This document shows positions 37,177 through 45,189 of a stretch of 64,000 bases of DNA, piece after piece. Position 1 is the first letter of the stretch; each line of letters begins with the position of its first letter. The translations under genes and the position numbers were made by a program. The stretch lies in the NCBI RefSeq assembly GCF_000691165.1, contig NZ_ASJD01000004.1, positions 124,001-188,000 on the forward strand. Direction: 5' to 3'. Below the pieces are notes generated by a model, which did not search any database, was not told the origin of the DNA, and saw nothing but the letters and a program-made list of their open reading frames with translations. Origin of the DNA: Bacillus safensis FO-36b (lineage in GTDB: Bacteria > Bacillota > Bacilli > Bacillales > Bacillaceae).

Positions 37177-38166
37177 TTAATAAATCAAATCAAGAAAATC
37201 CTCTTTTGATACGTTGCCGAAATAGTGACGCATGTCCATATCTTCTAAGACGTCACTGATCGTTTTACGATCATATTGCTGGCCAATGAGCCGCTTCTCA
37301 ATATCGGCAATATCTCCTACGCCAAAGAAATCACCAAAGATTTTGCAATCCTGGATCATCCCTTTTTTCACTTCTAATCGCAAATCAATGGAGCCTGCAG
37401 GGAATCTCTTAGAATGCTGCAAATTAAATTTCGGTGAACGGCCATAGTTCCATTCCCATTTTTGATAGCGATCTCGGGAAATCTCGTGAATCTTTTCCCA
37501 ATCCTTTTCAGTCAGACGATATTGAGGCACGTCCCCATTTGTATCAAAAATGTAGCTTAAAAGAATTTTTCTAAACTCTTCTGTTGTCATTTTTTGATCC
37601 ATCAGTTCACTAATATTGGCAACCCTGCTTCTAATTGATTTGATGCCTTTTGATTCAATCTTTTCTTTTTTCACATTTAAAGCCGAAACGACATGTTCAA
37701 TTTCTGAATCAAATAGCAGTGTGCCGTGGCTGAAAATACGTCCTCTTGTTGCGAACTGGGCATTTCCAGAAATTTTACGTCCATCTGCCATGATGTCATT
37801 TCTGCCGCTCAATTCAGCTTTAACGCCTAGCTTTTCAAGCGCTTTGATAACTGGCTCTGTGAACTTTTTAAAGTTATGAAAGCTGTCTCCATCATCTTTT
37901 GTGATAAAGCTGAAGTTTAAGTTCCCTTTGTCATGGTAAACTGCACCACCGCCGGATAAGCGGCGCACGACTTTGATTCCATTGTCTTCCACATACTTTG
38001 TGTTGATTTCTTCTATTGTATTTTGGTTCTTTCCAATAATGATCGACGGCTGATTGATGTAAAACAGCAAATATGTTTCTTCTGGATCTAAATATTTTAA
38101 GCAATATTCTTCAATTGCCAAATTAATCATTGGATCATAATGTTGTTCGTTATCGATAAACAGCAT
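37177..38166 (-). CDS. lplJ: lipoate-protein ligase LplJ
   Basis: A 329-residue ligase that attaches free lipoate, via lipoyl-AMP, to lipoyl domains of 2-oxoacid dehydrogenases and the glycine cleavage system. Conserved motifs: NQPSIIIGKNQNT near residue 48, VVRRLSGGGAVYHDKGNLNFSF near 75, the catalytic-lysine region ADGRKISGNAQ near 134, and a C-terminal accessory domain with SIDLRLEVKKGMI. ATG 38166 (MLFIDNEQ) is chosen because AAGGAAGG sits just upstream within the end of yhfI and because the family starts there. Confidence 0.94.
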   Translation of the reverse strand: MLFIDNEQHYDPMINLAIEEYCLKYLDPEETYLLFYINQPSIIIGKNQNTIEEINTKYVEDNGIKVVRRLSGGGAVYHDKGNLNFSFITKDDGDSFHNFKKFTEPVIKALEKLGVKAELSGRNDIMADGRKISGNAQFATRGRIFSHGTLLFDSEIEHVVSALNVKKEKIESKGIKSIRSRVANISELMDQKMTTEEFRKILLSYIFDTNGDVPQYRLTEKDWEKIHEISRDRYQKWEWNYGRSPKFNLQHSKRFPAGSIDLRLEVKKGMIQDCKIFGDFFGVGDIADIEKRLIGQQYDRKTISDVLEDMDMRHYFGNVSKEDFLDLIY

Positions 38167-38168
38167 CT

Positions 38169-38918
38169 CTATCTTCCTTCCTTGTTCCATCTAAGCCCTG
38201 AATGGGCAAGCTGTATACTGCCAGTATATAACGCCTGTGCTTCATTGACTAGGTCTTTATGACGTCCAAAATGGGGCAGATGGGTGATGATAAGTTCCCC
38301 AACATTTGCTTCCTTTGCAATTTTCCCTACTTCCGTACTGTTCATATGTCCGGCACCTGATCCATCTTGTCCAACGTAAAAATTGCTTTCGGCAATGAGC
38401 AGATCTGCCCCCTTGCTAAATGGAATAAATGCCTCCTGATAGCTTGAGTCTGCAGTATACACGACCACAGCATCTTCTGCCTGAATTCTCATCGCATAGC
38501 ATTCTGCCGGATGAACCGTTTTCAAAAAATCAATTTGAAAGGGTCCGAGTTCAATCCTTTCTTCTGGCTGGTAAGGCTTTGCCTTTGTATGTACATCATC
38601 AGAAAGCCGCCCAAATGCTTCTTGATCACCAGTATGTCCATAGATCGGAAGCGGGCCGCTGCTTTTTCCTAAATGATATCCCACTAGCTTTGCATATTGG
38701 AGTGGTCCGATATCAGCAATATGATCGTGGTGATAATGAGAAAGGAGAACAGCATCTAGTTCTTCTATATCAATGTATTGCTGCAGCTTTGAAAGAACAC
38801 CGCTTCCGCAGTCTACAAGAAGACGAAAGCCATTTGATTCAAAAAGGTAGCCTGATGTCGCTTCACCAGCTGCCGGAAACCCTCCATAGCATCCAATCAC
38901 GGTTAAGTTCAACGTCAT
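38169..38918 (-). CDS. yhfI: metallo-beta-lactamase fold hydrolase YhfI
   Basis: A 249-residue RNase Z-like MBL-fold protein. It begins MTLNLTVIGCYGGFPAAGEATSG and has the metal motif LLSHYHHDHIADIG near residue 60 (HxHxDH), a later VVYTADSSYQEAF aspartate and ITHLPHFGRH near 228. The substrate is unknown; phosphodiester or cyclic nucleotide hydrolysis is possible. ATG 38918 follows AAGGAGGG; the longer frame to 39014 has no RBS. Its stop lies two bases before the lplJ start, so the two genes are an operon. Confidence 0.88.
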   Translation of the reverse strand: MTLNLTVIGCYGGFPAAGEATSGYLFESNGFRLLVDCGSGVLSKLQQYIDIEELDAVLLSHYHHDHIADIGPLQYAKLVGYHLGKSSGPLPIYGHTGDQEAFGRLSDDVHTKAKPYQPEERIELGPFQIDFLKTVHPAECYAMRIQAEDAVVVYTADSSYQEAFIPFSKGADLLIAESNFYVGQDGSGAGHMNSTEVGKIAKEANVGELIITHLPHFGRHKDLVNEAQALYTGSIQLAHSGLRWNKEGR

Positions 38919-39002
38919 TTTTCCCTCCTTTTCTAAAAATCCCCTTCTTACAATATACCCATTTTTCAAGGAAAAAGCATTCTTCCTGCCTATTGTTACA
39001 AA

Positions 39003-39037
39003 ACAGATTGACAATTATTAATCTGTTATAATACAAT
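39003..39037 (+). promoter_or_regulatory. yhfH promoter with inverted repeat
   Basis: -35 TTGACA (39008-39013), 18-bp spacer, -10 TACAAT (39032-39037). An overlapping TATAAT at 39027-39032 would have a 13-bp spacer from this -35. ACAGATT-N10-AATCTGT (39003-39026) is a perfect 7-bp dyad over the -35, a candidate operator for an unknown regulator. Confidence 0.6.
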
Positions 39038-39068
39038 AATAGCAACAAATCGTATTGGAGGATGACAA

Positions 39069-39206
39069 ATGCTAGGAAAAATCACAGAGTTTTTTAGAAA
39101 TTTGCCCTCAAAGAAATGCACAAAATGTGGAAATGATTTAATGGAACAGCACGAGTGTTACGGTAATGAATGTGAGGAATGCTCACAAGTAAGTTATCTT
39201 AAATAA
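39069..39206 (+). CDS. yhfH: small Cys-rich zinc-ribbon protein YhfH
   Basis: A 45-residue protein, MLGKITEFFRNLPSKK, then five cysteines arranged CTKC...C...CEEC (Cys17, 20, 30, 35, 38). Two CxxC knuckles should bind one zinc. Size, FFxNLPxKKC opening and location between yhfI and gltT agree with B. subtilis YhfH. RBS TTGGAGGATG precedes ATG 39069, with a good promoter and strong terminator, so it is expressed alone. The function is unknown. Confidence 0.85.
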   Translation: MLGKITEFFRNLPSKKCTKCGNDLMEQHECYGNECEECSQVSYLK

Positions 39207-39222
39207 GGGAATAAATTGAATA

Positions 39223-39278
39223 AAAAAGCACTTTTTTCCTCCGTCATCAGTTGGAGTCAAAGGTGCTTTTTATTTTTT
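39223..39278 (+). terminator. terminator of yhfH
   Basis: Long stem with outer arms AAAAGCAC / GTGCTTTT and T-rich tail TATTTTTT. Confidence 0.75.
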
Positions 39279-39297
39279 CTGAAAAATAGGTAAAAAG

Positions 39298-39326
39298 GTA
39301 AAACCCTCGTCACAAAAGGGTTTTTT
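39298..39326 (+). terminator. second terminator-like hairpin before gltT
   Basis: AAAACCC / GGGTTTTTT hairpin 20 bases after the yhfH terminator. The rest of the 39207-39545 gap is AT-rich. It contains a possible gltT -10 TATACT (39470-39475) and no recognisable gene. Confidence 0.5.
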
Positions 39327-39545
39327 AGTATTTTCATATGATGACTTTTAGTTCTGAAGGCACTTTTTATTGACTCGAAACAATGGAGGGGGTTCTAAAT
39401 GTCTATTTTTTCTAATAATTTTGTATTTTCTTAATATAATTTAATCGTGGACGAACCTCTTTAAATTTAGTTATACTTTAATTCATATATTAAAACTTAA
39501 TATGGTGGGAATATTCCTTTAATGAATATGTTAGGGAGGAAATCT

Positions 39546-40835
39546 ATGAAAAAATTAAAATTTGGATTGGCTACTCAAATCCTAATCGGTCTTATTCTCG
39601 GTGTTGTTGTTGGGGCAATCTTTTTCGGTAACCCAGGTGTCGAGACATACTTAAAACCAATTGGAGACTTCTTCTTAAGGCTCATAAAGATGATTGTCAT
39701 ACCAATTGTCGTATCCAGCTTAATTTTAGGTGTTGCAGGTGCGGGTGATGGTAAAAAAGTAGGGAAACTAGGTTTTAGAACCATTCTTTATTTTGAAATT
39801 ATCACAACATTTGCGATTGTCCTTGGTCTTGTGCTTGCAAACTTTGTACAGCCTGGTGCAGGCGTTGACTTTGGAAATACGGAAAAGCAAGATATTAGCC
39901 AGTATGTTGAAACGGAAAAAGAGCAAAGCAGCAAATCAGTTGCTGATACGTTCCTTCATATCGTTCCAACGAACTTCTTCCAATCATTGGCGGAAGGTGA
40001 TTTGCTTGCGATTATTTTCTTCACTGTGCTATTTGCACTTGGCGTTTCAGCAATTGGCGAACGCGGTAAACCAGTGCTCGCCTTCTTCGAGGGTGTATCA
40101 CATGCCATGTTCCATGTCGTCAATGTTGTGATGAAAGCTGCACCATTTGGTGTATTTGCACTCATTGGTGTGACCGTATCAAAATTTGGTCTTGAATCTC
40201 TCATTTCATTAGGTAAGCTTGTAGGTCTTGTTTATTTTGCGCTCGCTCTCTTCCTTATCGTTGTATTCGGAATTATCGGAAAGATGATTGGCGTCAATAT
40301 TTTCAGATTTCTTGCTTACATGAAAGACGAAATGCTTCTTGCCTTTAGTACATCCAGCTCTGAAACAGTTTTACCAAGAGTCATGGATAAAATGGAGCGC
40401 ATCGGATGTCCAAAAGGAATTGTTTCGTTCGTTATCCCAATCGGTTATACGTTTAATCTGGACGGCTCCGTCTTGTATCAAGCCATTGCTGCGCTTTTCC
40501 TTGCACAGGTATATGGCATTGACCTCACGATCGTCCAGCAGCTTACACTAGTTCTTGTGCTGATGGTAACATCTAAAGGAATGGCTGCCGTTCCTGGTAC
40601 TTCATTTGTTGTATTACTCGCGACATTAGGAACGATCGGTGTACCTGCTGAAGGTCTTGCATTTATTGCAGGTGTGGACCGTATCATGGATATGGCACGG
40701 ACTGTTGTCAACTTAACAGGAAATGCACTTGCAGCTGTTGTCATGTCTAAATGGGAAGGGCAGTATGACCCTGAAAAAGGACATCGTGTGATGACTGGAC
40801 AAGAGGCACCTGAGCCAACACAGCTTTCAAGCTAA
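39546..40835 (+). CDS. gltT: proton/sodium-glutamate (aspartate) symporter GltT
   Basis: A 429-residue dicarboxylate/amino acid:cation symporter (DAACS, GltPh fold). Signature regions: serine-rich hairpin tip FSTSSSETVLPRVMDKM near residue 268, VIPIGYTFNLDGSVLYQAIAALF near 301 (NMDGT-like NLDGS), and the second hairpin SKGMAAVPGTSFVVLLATLG near 347, then DRIMDMARTVVNLTGNALAAVV. ATG 39546 follows GGGAGGAAATCT; eight extra upstream codons are unlikely. Place corresponds to B. subtilis gltT (yhfG). Confidence 0.93.
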   Translation: MKKLKFGLATQILIGLILGVVVGAIFFGNPGVETYLKPIGDFFLRLIKMIVIPIVVSSLILGVAGAGDGKKVGKLGFRTILYFEIITTFAIVLGLVLANFVQPGAGVDFGNTEKQDISQYVETEKEQSSKSVADTFLHIVPTNFFQSLAEGDLLAIIFFTVLFALGVSAIGERGKPVLAFFEGVSHAMFHVVNVVMKAAPFGVFALIGVTVSKFGLESLISLGKLVGLVYFALALFLIVVFGIIGKMIGVNIFRFLAYMKDEMLLAFSTSSSETVLPRVMDKMERIGCPKGIVSFVIPIGYTFNLDGSVLYQAIAALFLAQVYGIDLTIVQQLTLVLVLMVTSKGMAAVPGTSFVVLLATLGTIGVPAEGLAFIAGVDRIMDMARTVVNLTGNALAAVVMSKWEGQYDPEKGHRVMTGQEAPEPTQLSS

Positions 40836-40836
40836 C

Positions 40837-40872
40837 CAAAAAGAACCCCATCTATCAGGGGTTCTTTTTTTA
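40837..40872 (+). terminator. terminator of gltT
   Basis: Perfect stem AAGAACCCC / GGGGTTCTT followed by a seven-T run. Confidence 0.9.
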
Positions 40873-41919
40873 TGCTGTGATTAATGGTGATTGAACATAG
40901 TAGTAAAGGAGATCCGCTGTATGGACAAGTGAATCTTCATGTGTTCTTTCAAAAGCATGCGAGGAATCTATACCAGGACCAATCAGTCCATGAATGATAT
41001 CATGCCCTGCTCTAATGGCTGCTGATGCATCAGAGCCATAATAAGGGTAGATATCAAGGCGGTAATCAATGTTGTTCTCTTCTGCTAATGCAGCTAAATG
41101 CTTGCGAAATCCATAGTGATAAGGGCCGCTCGAATCCTTTACACAAATCGATACACTGTATTCATCTGTCGATTGACCGTCACCGATCGCACCCATATCT
41201 ACAGCGAGATATTCCACTGTTTCTTCTGGAATATTCGAGTTGCCGCCGTAGCCAATCTCTTCATTATTGGAAATTAAAAAATGCGTCGTATGCGGCAATG
41301 TGATGTTTTCCTTTTGAATCCGGTGGATGAGCCGCAAAAGCAGCGCAACACTTGCCTTATCATCAAGATGTCTTGATTTAATAAACCCTGAAGACGTCAC
41401 TTCCACTCTCGGATCAAATGAAATAAAGTCCCCTACTTGAATGCCAAGTGCTTTGACATCGTCTGCATTTTTCACCTTTTCATCGAGACGAATCTCCATA
41501 TTTTCTTGGTTTCGTTTCGCTTTTCCAGCATCCGCATAAACATGAACGGATGTTTGATGCATAAGAATGGTCCCTGTGTATGTATGGCCTGATGCTGTTT
41601 CAATTTCACAATATTCGCCTTCAATTGAGTTATATTGAAAGCCTCCAATAAGTGCAAGACGAAGCCGTCCATTTGATTTAATTTCCTTAACCATCGCACC
41701 GAGCGTATCGACATGCGCTGTCAGCATGCGGTGTTCCTTGTCATCTGTTCCTTTGATTGTGGCAATTAATCCGCCTTTTCGATTTCGTTTTGTCTCAATA
41801 TTCAAATCTTGTAAAAAACGTTCAACAAAGCCGATCACTTTTTCCGTATTTCCTGATGGACTTGGGATTGATACGAGCTTTTGAATCAGCTGAACGGTTT
41901 CGTTTACTTCAGTTGTCAT
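40870..41919 (-). CDS. yhfE: M42 family aminopeptidase YhfE
   Basis: A 349-residue M42 metallo-aminopeptidase, a family of large tetrahedral oligomers. Metal ligands and catalytic residues: LTAHVDTLGAMV near residue 70, KSRHLDDKASVALLLRLI near 180, SNNEEIGYGGNS near 215 with the catalytic Glu, VDMGAIGDG near 238 and the last histidine in GIDSSHAFERTHED near 325. It trims N-terminal residues from peptides. ATG 41919 follows AAAGGAGG; the longer frame is not supported. It is monocistronic and convergent with gltT. Confidence 0.9.
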   Translation of the reverse strand: MTTEVNETVQLIQKLVSIPSPSGNTEKVIGFVERFLQDLNIETKRNRKGGLIATIKGTDDKEHRMLTAHVDTLGAMVKEIKSNGRLRLALIGGFQYNSIEGEYCEIETASGHTYTGTILMHQTSVHVYADAGKAKRNQENMEIRLDEKVKNADDVKALGIQVGDFISFDPRVEVTSSGFIKSRHLDDKASVALLLRLIHRIQKENITLPHTTHFLISNNEEIGYGGNSNIPEETVEYLAVDMGAIGDGQSTDEYSVSICVKDSSGPYHYGFRKHLAALAEENNIDYRLDIYPYYGSDASAAIRAGHDIIHGLIGPGIDSSHAFERTHEDSLVHTADLLYYYVQSPLITA

Positions 41920-42026
41920 TCGGCATTTCCTCCTTTGTCTGAAAGCAATTCCTTCCATGTATGCCTTTTTCAGCATCTCTTCTTAAAATATATCGCTTCA
42001 GGTTCGAGATGTCTAATTTCAAATGA

Positions 42027-42058
42027 AAAATCCTTCCTCTATAAAGAGAAAGGATTCA
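42027..42058 (-). terminator. terminator of yhgD-yhgE
   Basis: AATCCTTtCTCT / AGAGgAAGGATT stem with TTTTTCATTT on the minus strand. Confidence 0.8.
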
Positions 42059-42062
42059 TGAA

Positions 42063-44372
42063 TTAAGCTTCGTCCTGTTTCATTTTTCTTACGTTCCAAG
42101 CAAAGTATGCTGTTGTTGCCGCCATCATGATGATCGCAACTGTTCCAAGGATCGCTGCTTGGTGCCATAAATAGCTGTCATCACCGCTTGCAATGATCGT
42201 TCTAAATCCGTTGATTGTATACGTCATTGGAAGCAGACTATGAATGACTTGGAAGAATTTCGGCACAAGTTCAAGCGGGAATGTACCAGCACTTGCTGCG
42301 AGCTGAAGAACCAAGATAATAACGGCAATGAAGCGTCCTGGGTTCCCCATAGTTGTCGCCAGCAGCTGAATGATCGCTAAGAATGTCAGACTGACGATAA
42401 TCGCAAAGAGATAGAAGCGCCAGAGGCTTTCCACCTCAAGACCAAGCCCAAAGATGAGCATGGAGCTTGCAATGACTGCTTGCAGGATACCGACAAAGAG
42501 GAGTACGCTATATTTGCTGAAAAACCATTCAAACGCGTTTCTAGGGCGTCCAGCAGGGTCTTTCATTGGGAATACAACGGTGAGCATGAGAGCCCCTACA
42601 AAGAGTCCCATCGATAAAATATAAGGTGTGAGCCCTGTACCATAATTATCGATCTTTTTCGCTGTATCATTTTCTGTTTTCACGGGACTCGCAATCATAT
42701 TGTAATTGTCTTGACCCGCATCAATTTCTCCTGTTTCATCAGCGGCACTTTTTAATTTATCGGACAGCTTACCTGTACCGCTCTTTAAATCTCCCAATCC
42801 TTTATCGAGTGATTTTGAGCCTTCAGCAAGCTTAGATGTGTTGCTTTGGATATTCGTTGAACCACTTTCCAGCTTATTTAACGCTGCACTCAGCTGGCTT
42901 GAACCATTCGCAATCTTATCTGCACCGCTTTTCGCTGTATCCAGCTTTCCATTTGCTGTTTGCAGACCATCTTGTAATTGGCCTTGACCTGTTTGGAGCT
43001 TAAGTGCACCTTGATACAATTTATTCGTTCCAGATGTCATTTGATCAATCGCATTTTGTATCGCGACTGTAGATGTGTACAGCTGTTCCGTTTTCTTTGG
43101 CAGCTGTTTGACTTGCTGCAGCTGAGCTTTTGCAGAAGCAACCGCAGATTGAACCTCACTTGCATCAGGCAGTTCCTGCAAGGCCGCTAAGCTTTGTTCA
43201 AGTCCAGACAGATCTGGCAGTTCGATTTTAGGCAGACTGTCAAGCTGATCCATTGCCGCCTTTTTCTCTTCATCTGTCATTGAGCTGTTTTGGATGATGC
43301 TTTTTACTTTAGCATCTCGATTCGATAGCGCTTCTTTTAATGAAGCAAGTTTTGTACTAAACGTTTTTGCGTCTTTTTTCACCTGATCGAGTTTAGGCGC
43401 CATCTTTTCAAGATTCGCTAATTCTGGTGCCGACAAGACTTTTTCTACTGCTTCAATTTTTTCTGAAAAAGATTGTGCTTTGTTGTTTAGCTGCTCAATA
43501 CCCGCTGTGAATTGCGGCATTTTAGAAGCGAGCTGCTGATGACCTTCACGGCTTGTGTTTAACCCTTCAGTCAATGTATCAATTCCTGTACCAAGCTCTC
43601 CAAATTTCTGATCGATGGTTTGATAGCCTGTTAAGAGCTGGCCAAGTCCGCTGTCAAGAGATTGTATCCCTGTGTTCAATTCACCCATTTTACCAGCAAA
43701 TTGATGAACACCTTCGCTATAGGTTAACGTTCCTTCAGCCAATTTTGCTAAATTGTCCTTTAACTTGTTACTGCCATCTTTTGCATTTTTTGTTCCGTCA
43801 TCAATTTTCTTCGCACCATCGCTTGCTTGATCTAAGCCTTTTGCAATCGTTTTGAAGTTATCAAAAATGACCTCTGCATAATTTTTTGTGACTTCCTTTG
43901 AAACCGAATCTTTTAATTTGATAATGGCATTATTCGCAATTTGTGACGCCGCATAGTTGGCACCTGGATTCGTATAATATTTCAGATTCGATTTTTTTGG
44001 ATGTTTATCAAGGACTGTACTTGCATTTTTCGAGAAATCCTTTGGTATTTCCACGACGAGATAATAATCCTCATTATTTAATCCCTTCACTGCCTTTTCT
44101 TCACTATCGACAAAGTTCCATTTGAAATTATCGTTTTTCTTTAATTCCTTCACTAAATCATCGCCGACATGCAGTGTCTTCCCGTCATAATGACTGCCTT
44201 CATCCAAGTTGACAACCGCTACAGGCAACTGATCGACTGTACCATATGGATCCCAGTACGCTTTTAAAAATACACCGCTGTAAATCAGCGGAATAAATAA
44301 GACAGCTAAAATCGGGATCAGTAGTTTTTTGCTCGTCACAATGTCTTTCCATTGATTCCGAATTAAATTCAT
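42063..44372 (-). CDS. yhgE: YhgE/Pip family membrane protein (phage-infection-protein homologue)
   Basis: A 769-residue membrane protein. A first helix (residues 18-37) is followed by the conserved LPVAVVNLDEGSHYDGKTLHVG block and a roughly 450-residue extracellular region. That region carries repeated coiled-coil/X-shaped segments (GANKIDDGTKNAKDGSNKLKD-like, many GxxxL repeats). Five C-terminal helices start near residue 585 and form an ABC2-type half. The family includes lactococcal Pip, needed for phage c2 adsorption, and ESX/YueB-like surface proteins. Its Bacillus role is unknown; lipid or polymer export is possible. Order yhgD-yhgE and a shared operator suggest TetR control. Confidence 0.9.
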   Translation of the reverse strand: MNLIRNQWKDIVTSKKLLIPILAVLFIPLIYSGVFLKAYWDPYGTVDQLPVAVVNLDEGSHYDGKTLHVGDDLVKELKKNDNFKWNFVDSEEKAVKGLNNEDYYLVVEIPKDFSKNASTVLDKHPKKSNLKYYTNPGANYAASQIANNAIIKLKDSVSKEVTKNYAEVIFDNFKTIAKGLDQASDGAKKIDDGTKNAKDGSNKLKDNLAKLAEGTLTYSEGVHQFAGKMGELNTGIQSLDSGLGQLLTGYQTIDQKFGELGTGIDTLTEGLNTSREGHQQLASKMPQFTAGIEQLNNKAQSFSEKIEAVEKVLSAPELANLEKMAPKLDQVKKDAKTFSTKLASLKEALSNRDAKVKSIIQNSSMTDEEKKAAMDQLDSLPKIELPDLSGLEQSLAALQELPDASEVQSAVASAKAQLQQVKQLPKKTEQLYTSTVAIQNAIDQMTSGTNKLYQGALKLQTGQGQLQDGLQTANGKLDTAKSGADKIANGSSQLSAALNKLESGSTNIQSNTSKLAEGSKSLDKGLGDLKSGTGKLSDKLKSAADETGEIDAGQDNYNMIASPVKTENDTAKKIDNYGTGLTPYILSMGLFVGALMLTVVFPMKDPAGRPRNAFEWFFSKYSVLLFVGILQAVIASSMLIFGLGLEVESLWRFYLFAIIVSLTFLAIIQLLATTMGNPGRFIAVIILVLQLAASAGTFPLELVPKFFQVIHSLLPMTYTINGFRTIIASGDDSYLWHQAAILGTVAIIMMAATTAYFAWNVRKMKQDEA

Positions 44373-44394
44373 TGCTGTTTTCCTCCCATAGATG

Positions 44395-44419
44395 ATGACT
44401 AAATTTAGAATTTGGTCAT
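44395..44419. promoter_or_regulatory. YhgD-type operator between yhgD and yhgE
   Basis: ATGACT-N12-TGGTCAT, a 25-bp imperfect dyad with the same half-sites and same spacing as 45030-45054. It lies 23 bases upstream of the yhgE start codon. Confidence 0.72.
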
Positions 44420-44435
44420 TTGAACTTAAAAAAAA

Positions 44436-45014
44436 TTATGTTGCTGCTAAAAGTCCTTTGAGTACATAAAGTTCTAGCGACTCGGCCACCTCTTCTTTTG
44501 TTAAAGGCTCGTATCGCTTTTCCCAATCAAAAATAAGTGCAATATATAGTTTCACCATCACAAATGCAGTCAATTCAGGATCACATGGCTTAATGTCGCC
44601 TTTATCAATCGCTTCTTTTACTTTCGTTTTGATATAGCGAATGATCATTTGCTCCATCTTCTCAATCATTTCCTTGACCGCTGACGTGCCAAGCTCCGCA
44701 CTTTCCTGAAAGATTTTGATTGTGAGCTGGTGGTTTTTTCGAAATTCCAATATTGCAAAGAGTGCTAAGTGAAGGTTTTCAGAGAAACTTTTTTCCTCAT
44801 CCATTGCTTCATCCGCAATTTTCCTCATCTCCATTAAAAGGGATGTGAAAATTTCATCGAACAGCTCTTCTTTGTTTTTGAAAAAGGTATAAATGGTTCC
44901 TTTTCCGACGTTGGCAAGCTTCGCCACAAGGTCCATTGTGGTGGCTTTATACCCGAATTGAGTAAATGCCTTCGTAGCCCCGTCTAAAATCATTTGTCTC
45001 CTATCAACACTCAT
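44436..45014 (-). CDS. yhgD: TetR/AcrR family regulator YhgD
   Basis: A 192-residue TetR repressor. The N-terminal HTH reads DGATKAFTQFGYKATTMDLVAKLANVGKGTIYTFFKNKEELF (residues 10-51), the best conserved part. The ligand-binding C-terminal domain is helical, with EFRKNHQLTIKIFQESAELG near residue 91. The effector is unknown. ATG 45014 follows GGGAGTGAG. Identical dyads at its own promoter and in front of yhgE point to autoregulation and control of yhgE. Confidence 0.92.
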   Translation of the reverse strand: MSVDRRQMILDGATKAFTQFGYKATTMDLVAKLANVGKGTIYTFFKNKEELFDEIFTSLLMEMRKIADEAMDEEKSFSENLHLALFAILEFRKNHQLTIKIFQESAELGTSAVKEMIEKMEQMIIRYIKTKVKEAIDKGDIKPCDPELTAFVMVKLYIALIFDWEKRYEPLTKEEVAESLELYVLKGLLAAT

Positions 45015-45029
45015 GATCTCACTCCCAAA

Positions 45030-45054
45030 ATGACTATTTGAACGTTTTGGTCAT
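45030..45054. promoter_or_regulatory. YhgD-type operator upstream of yhgD
   Basis: ATGACT-N12-TGGTCAT, 25 bp, located 15 bases upstream of the yhgD start codon. It matches the site at 44395-44419 in half-sites and spacing. Confidence 0.75.
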
Positions 45055-45149
45055 TAAGTACAAAAAGTAATATACCACACCCTTTTCCCCGGATGCAACA
45101 ACTTTGTTCACATTTATGATTCCCAACTCTTTTCGATTGATTCGAACAT

Positions 45150-45188
45150 GAAAAACTCCCTTTCCATGACAGAAAAGGGAGTTGTTTT
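45150..45188 (-). terminator. terminator of the hemEHY operon
   Basis: ACTCCCTTT / AAAGGGAGT stem with T-run on the minus strand. Confidence 0.85.
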
Positions 45189-45189
45189 T

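Noticed and set aside
38429..39031. A 200-codon plus-strand frame opposite yhfI
   Set aside because: It overlaps a well-supported MBL-fold gene and the yhfH promoter, has a His/Leu/Ser-rich composition and no RBS.
39296..39330. Riboswitch before gltT
   Set aside because: The region shows only two simple terminator hairpins and AT-rich sequence; no conserved aptamer core could be recognised.
42978..43855. Plus-strand frames of 70-100 codons opposite yhgE
   Set aside because: They are antisense shadows of the repetitive extracellular region of YhgE, without ribosome binding sites.
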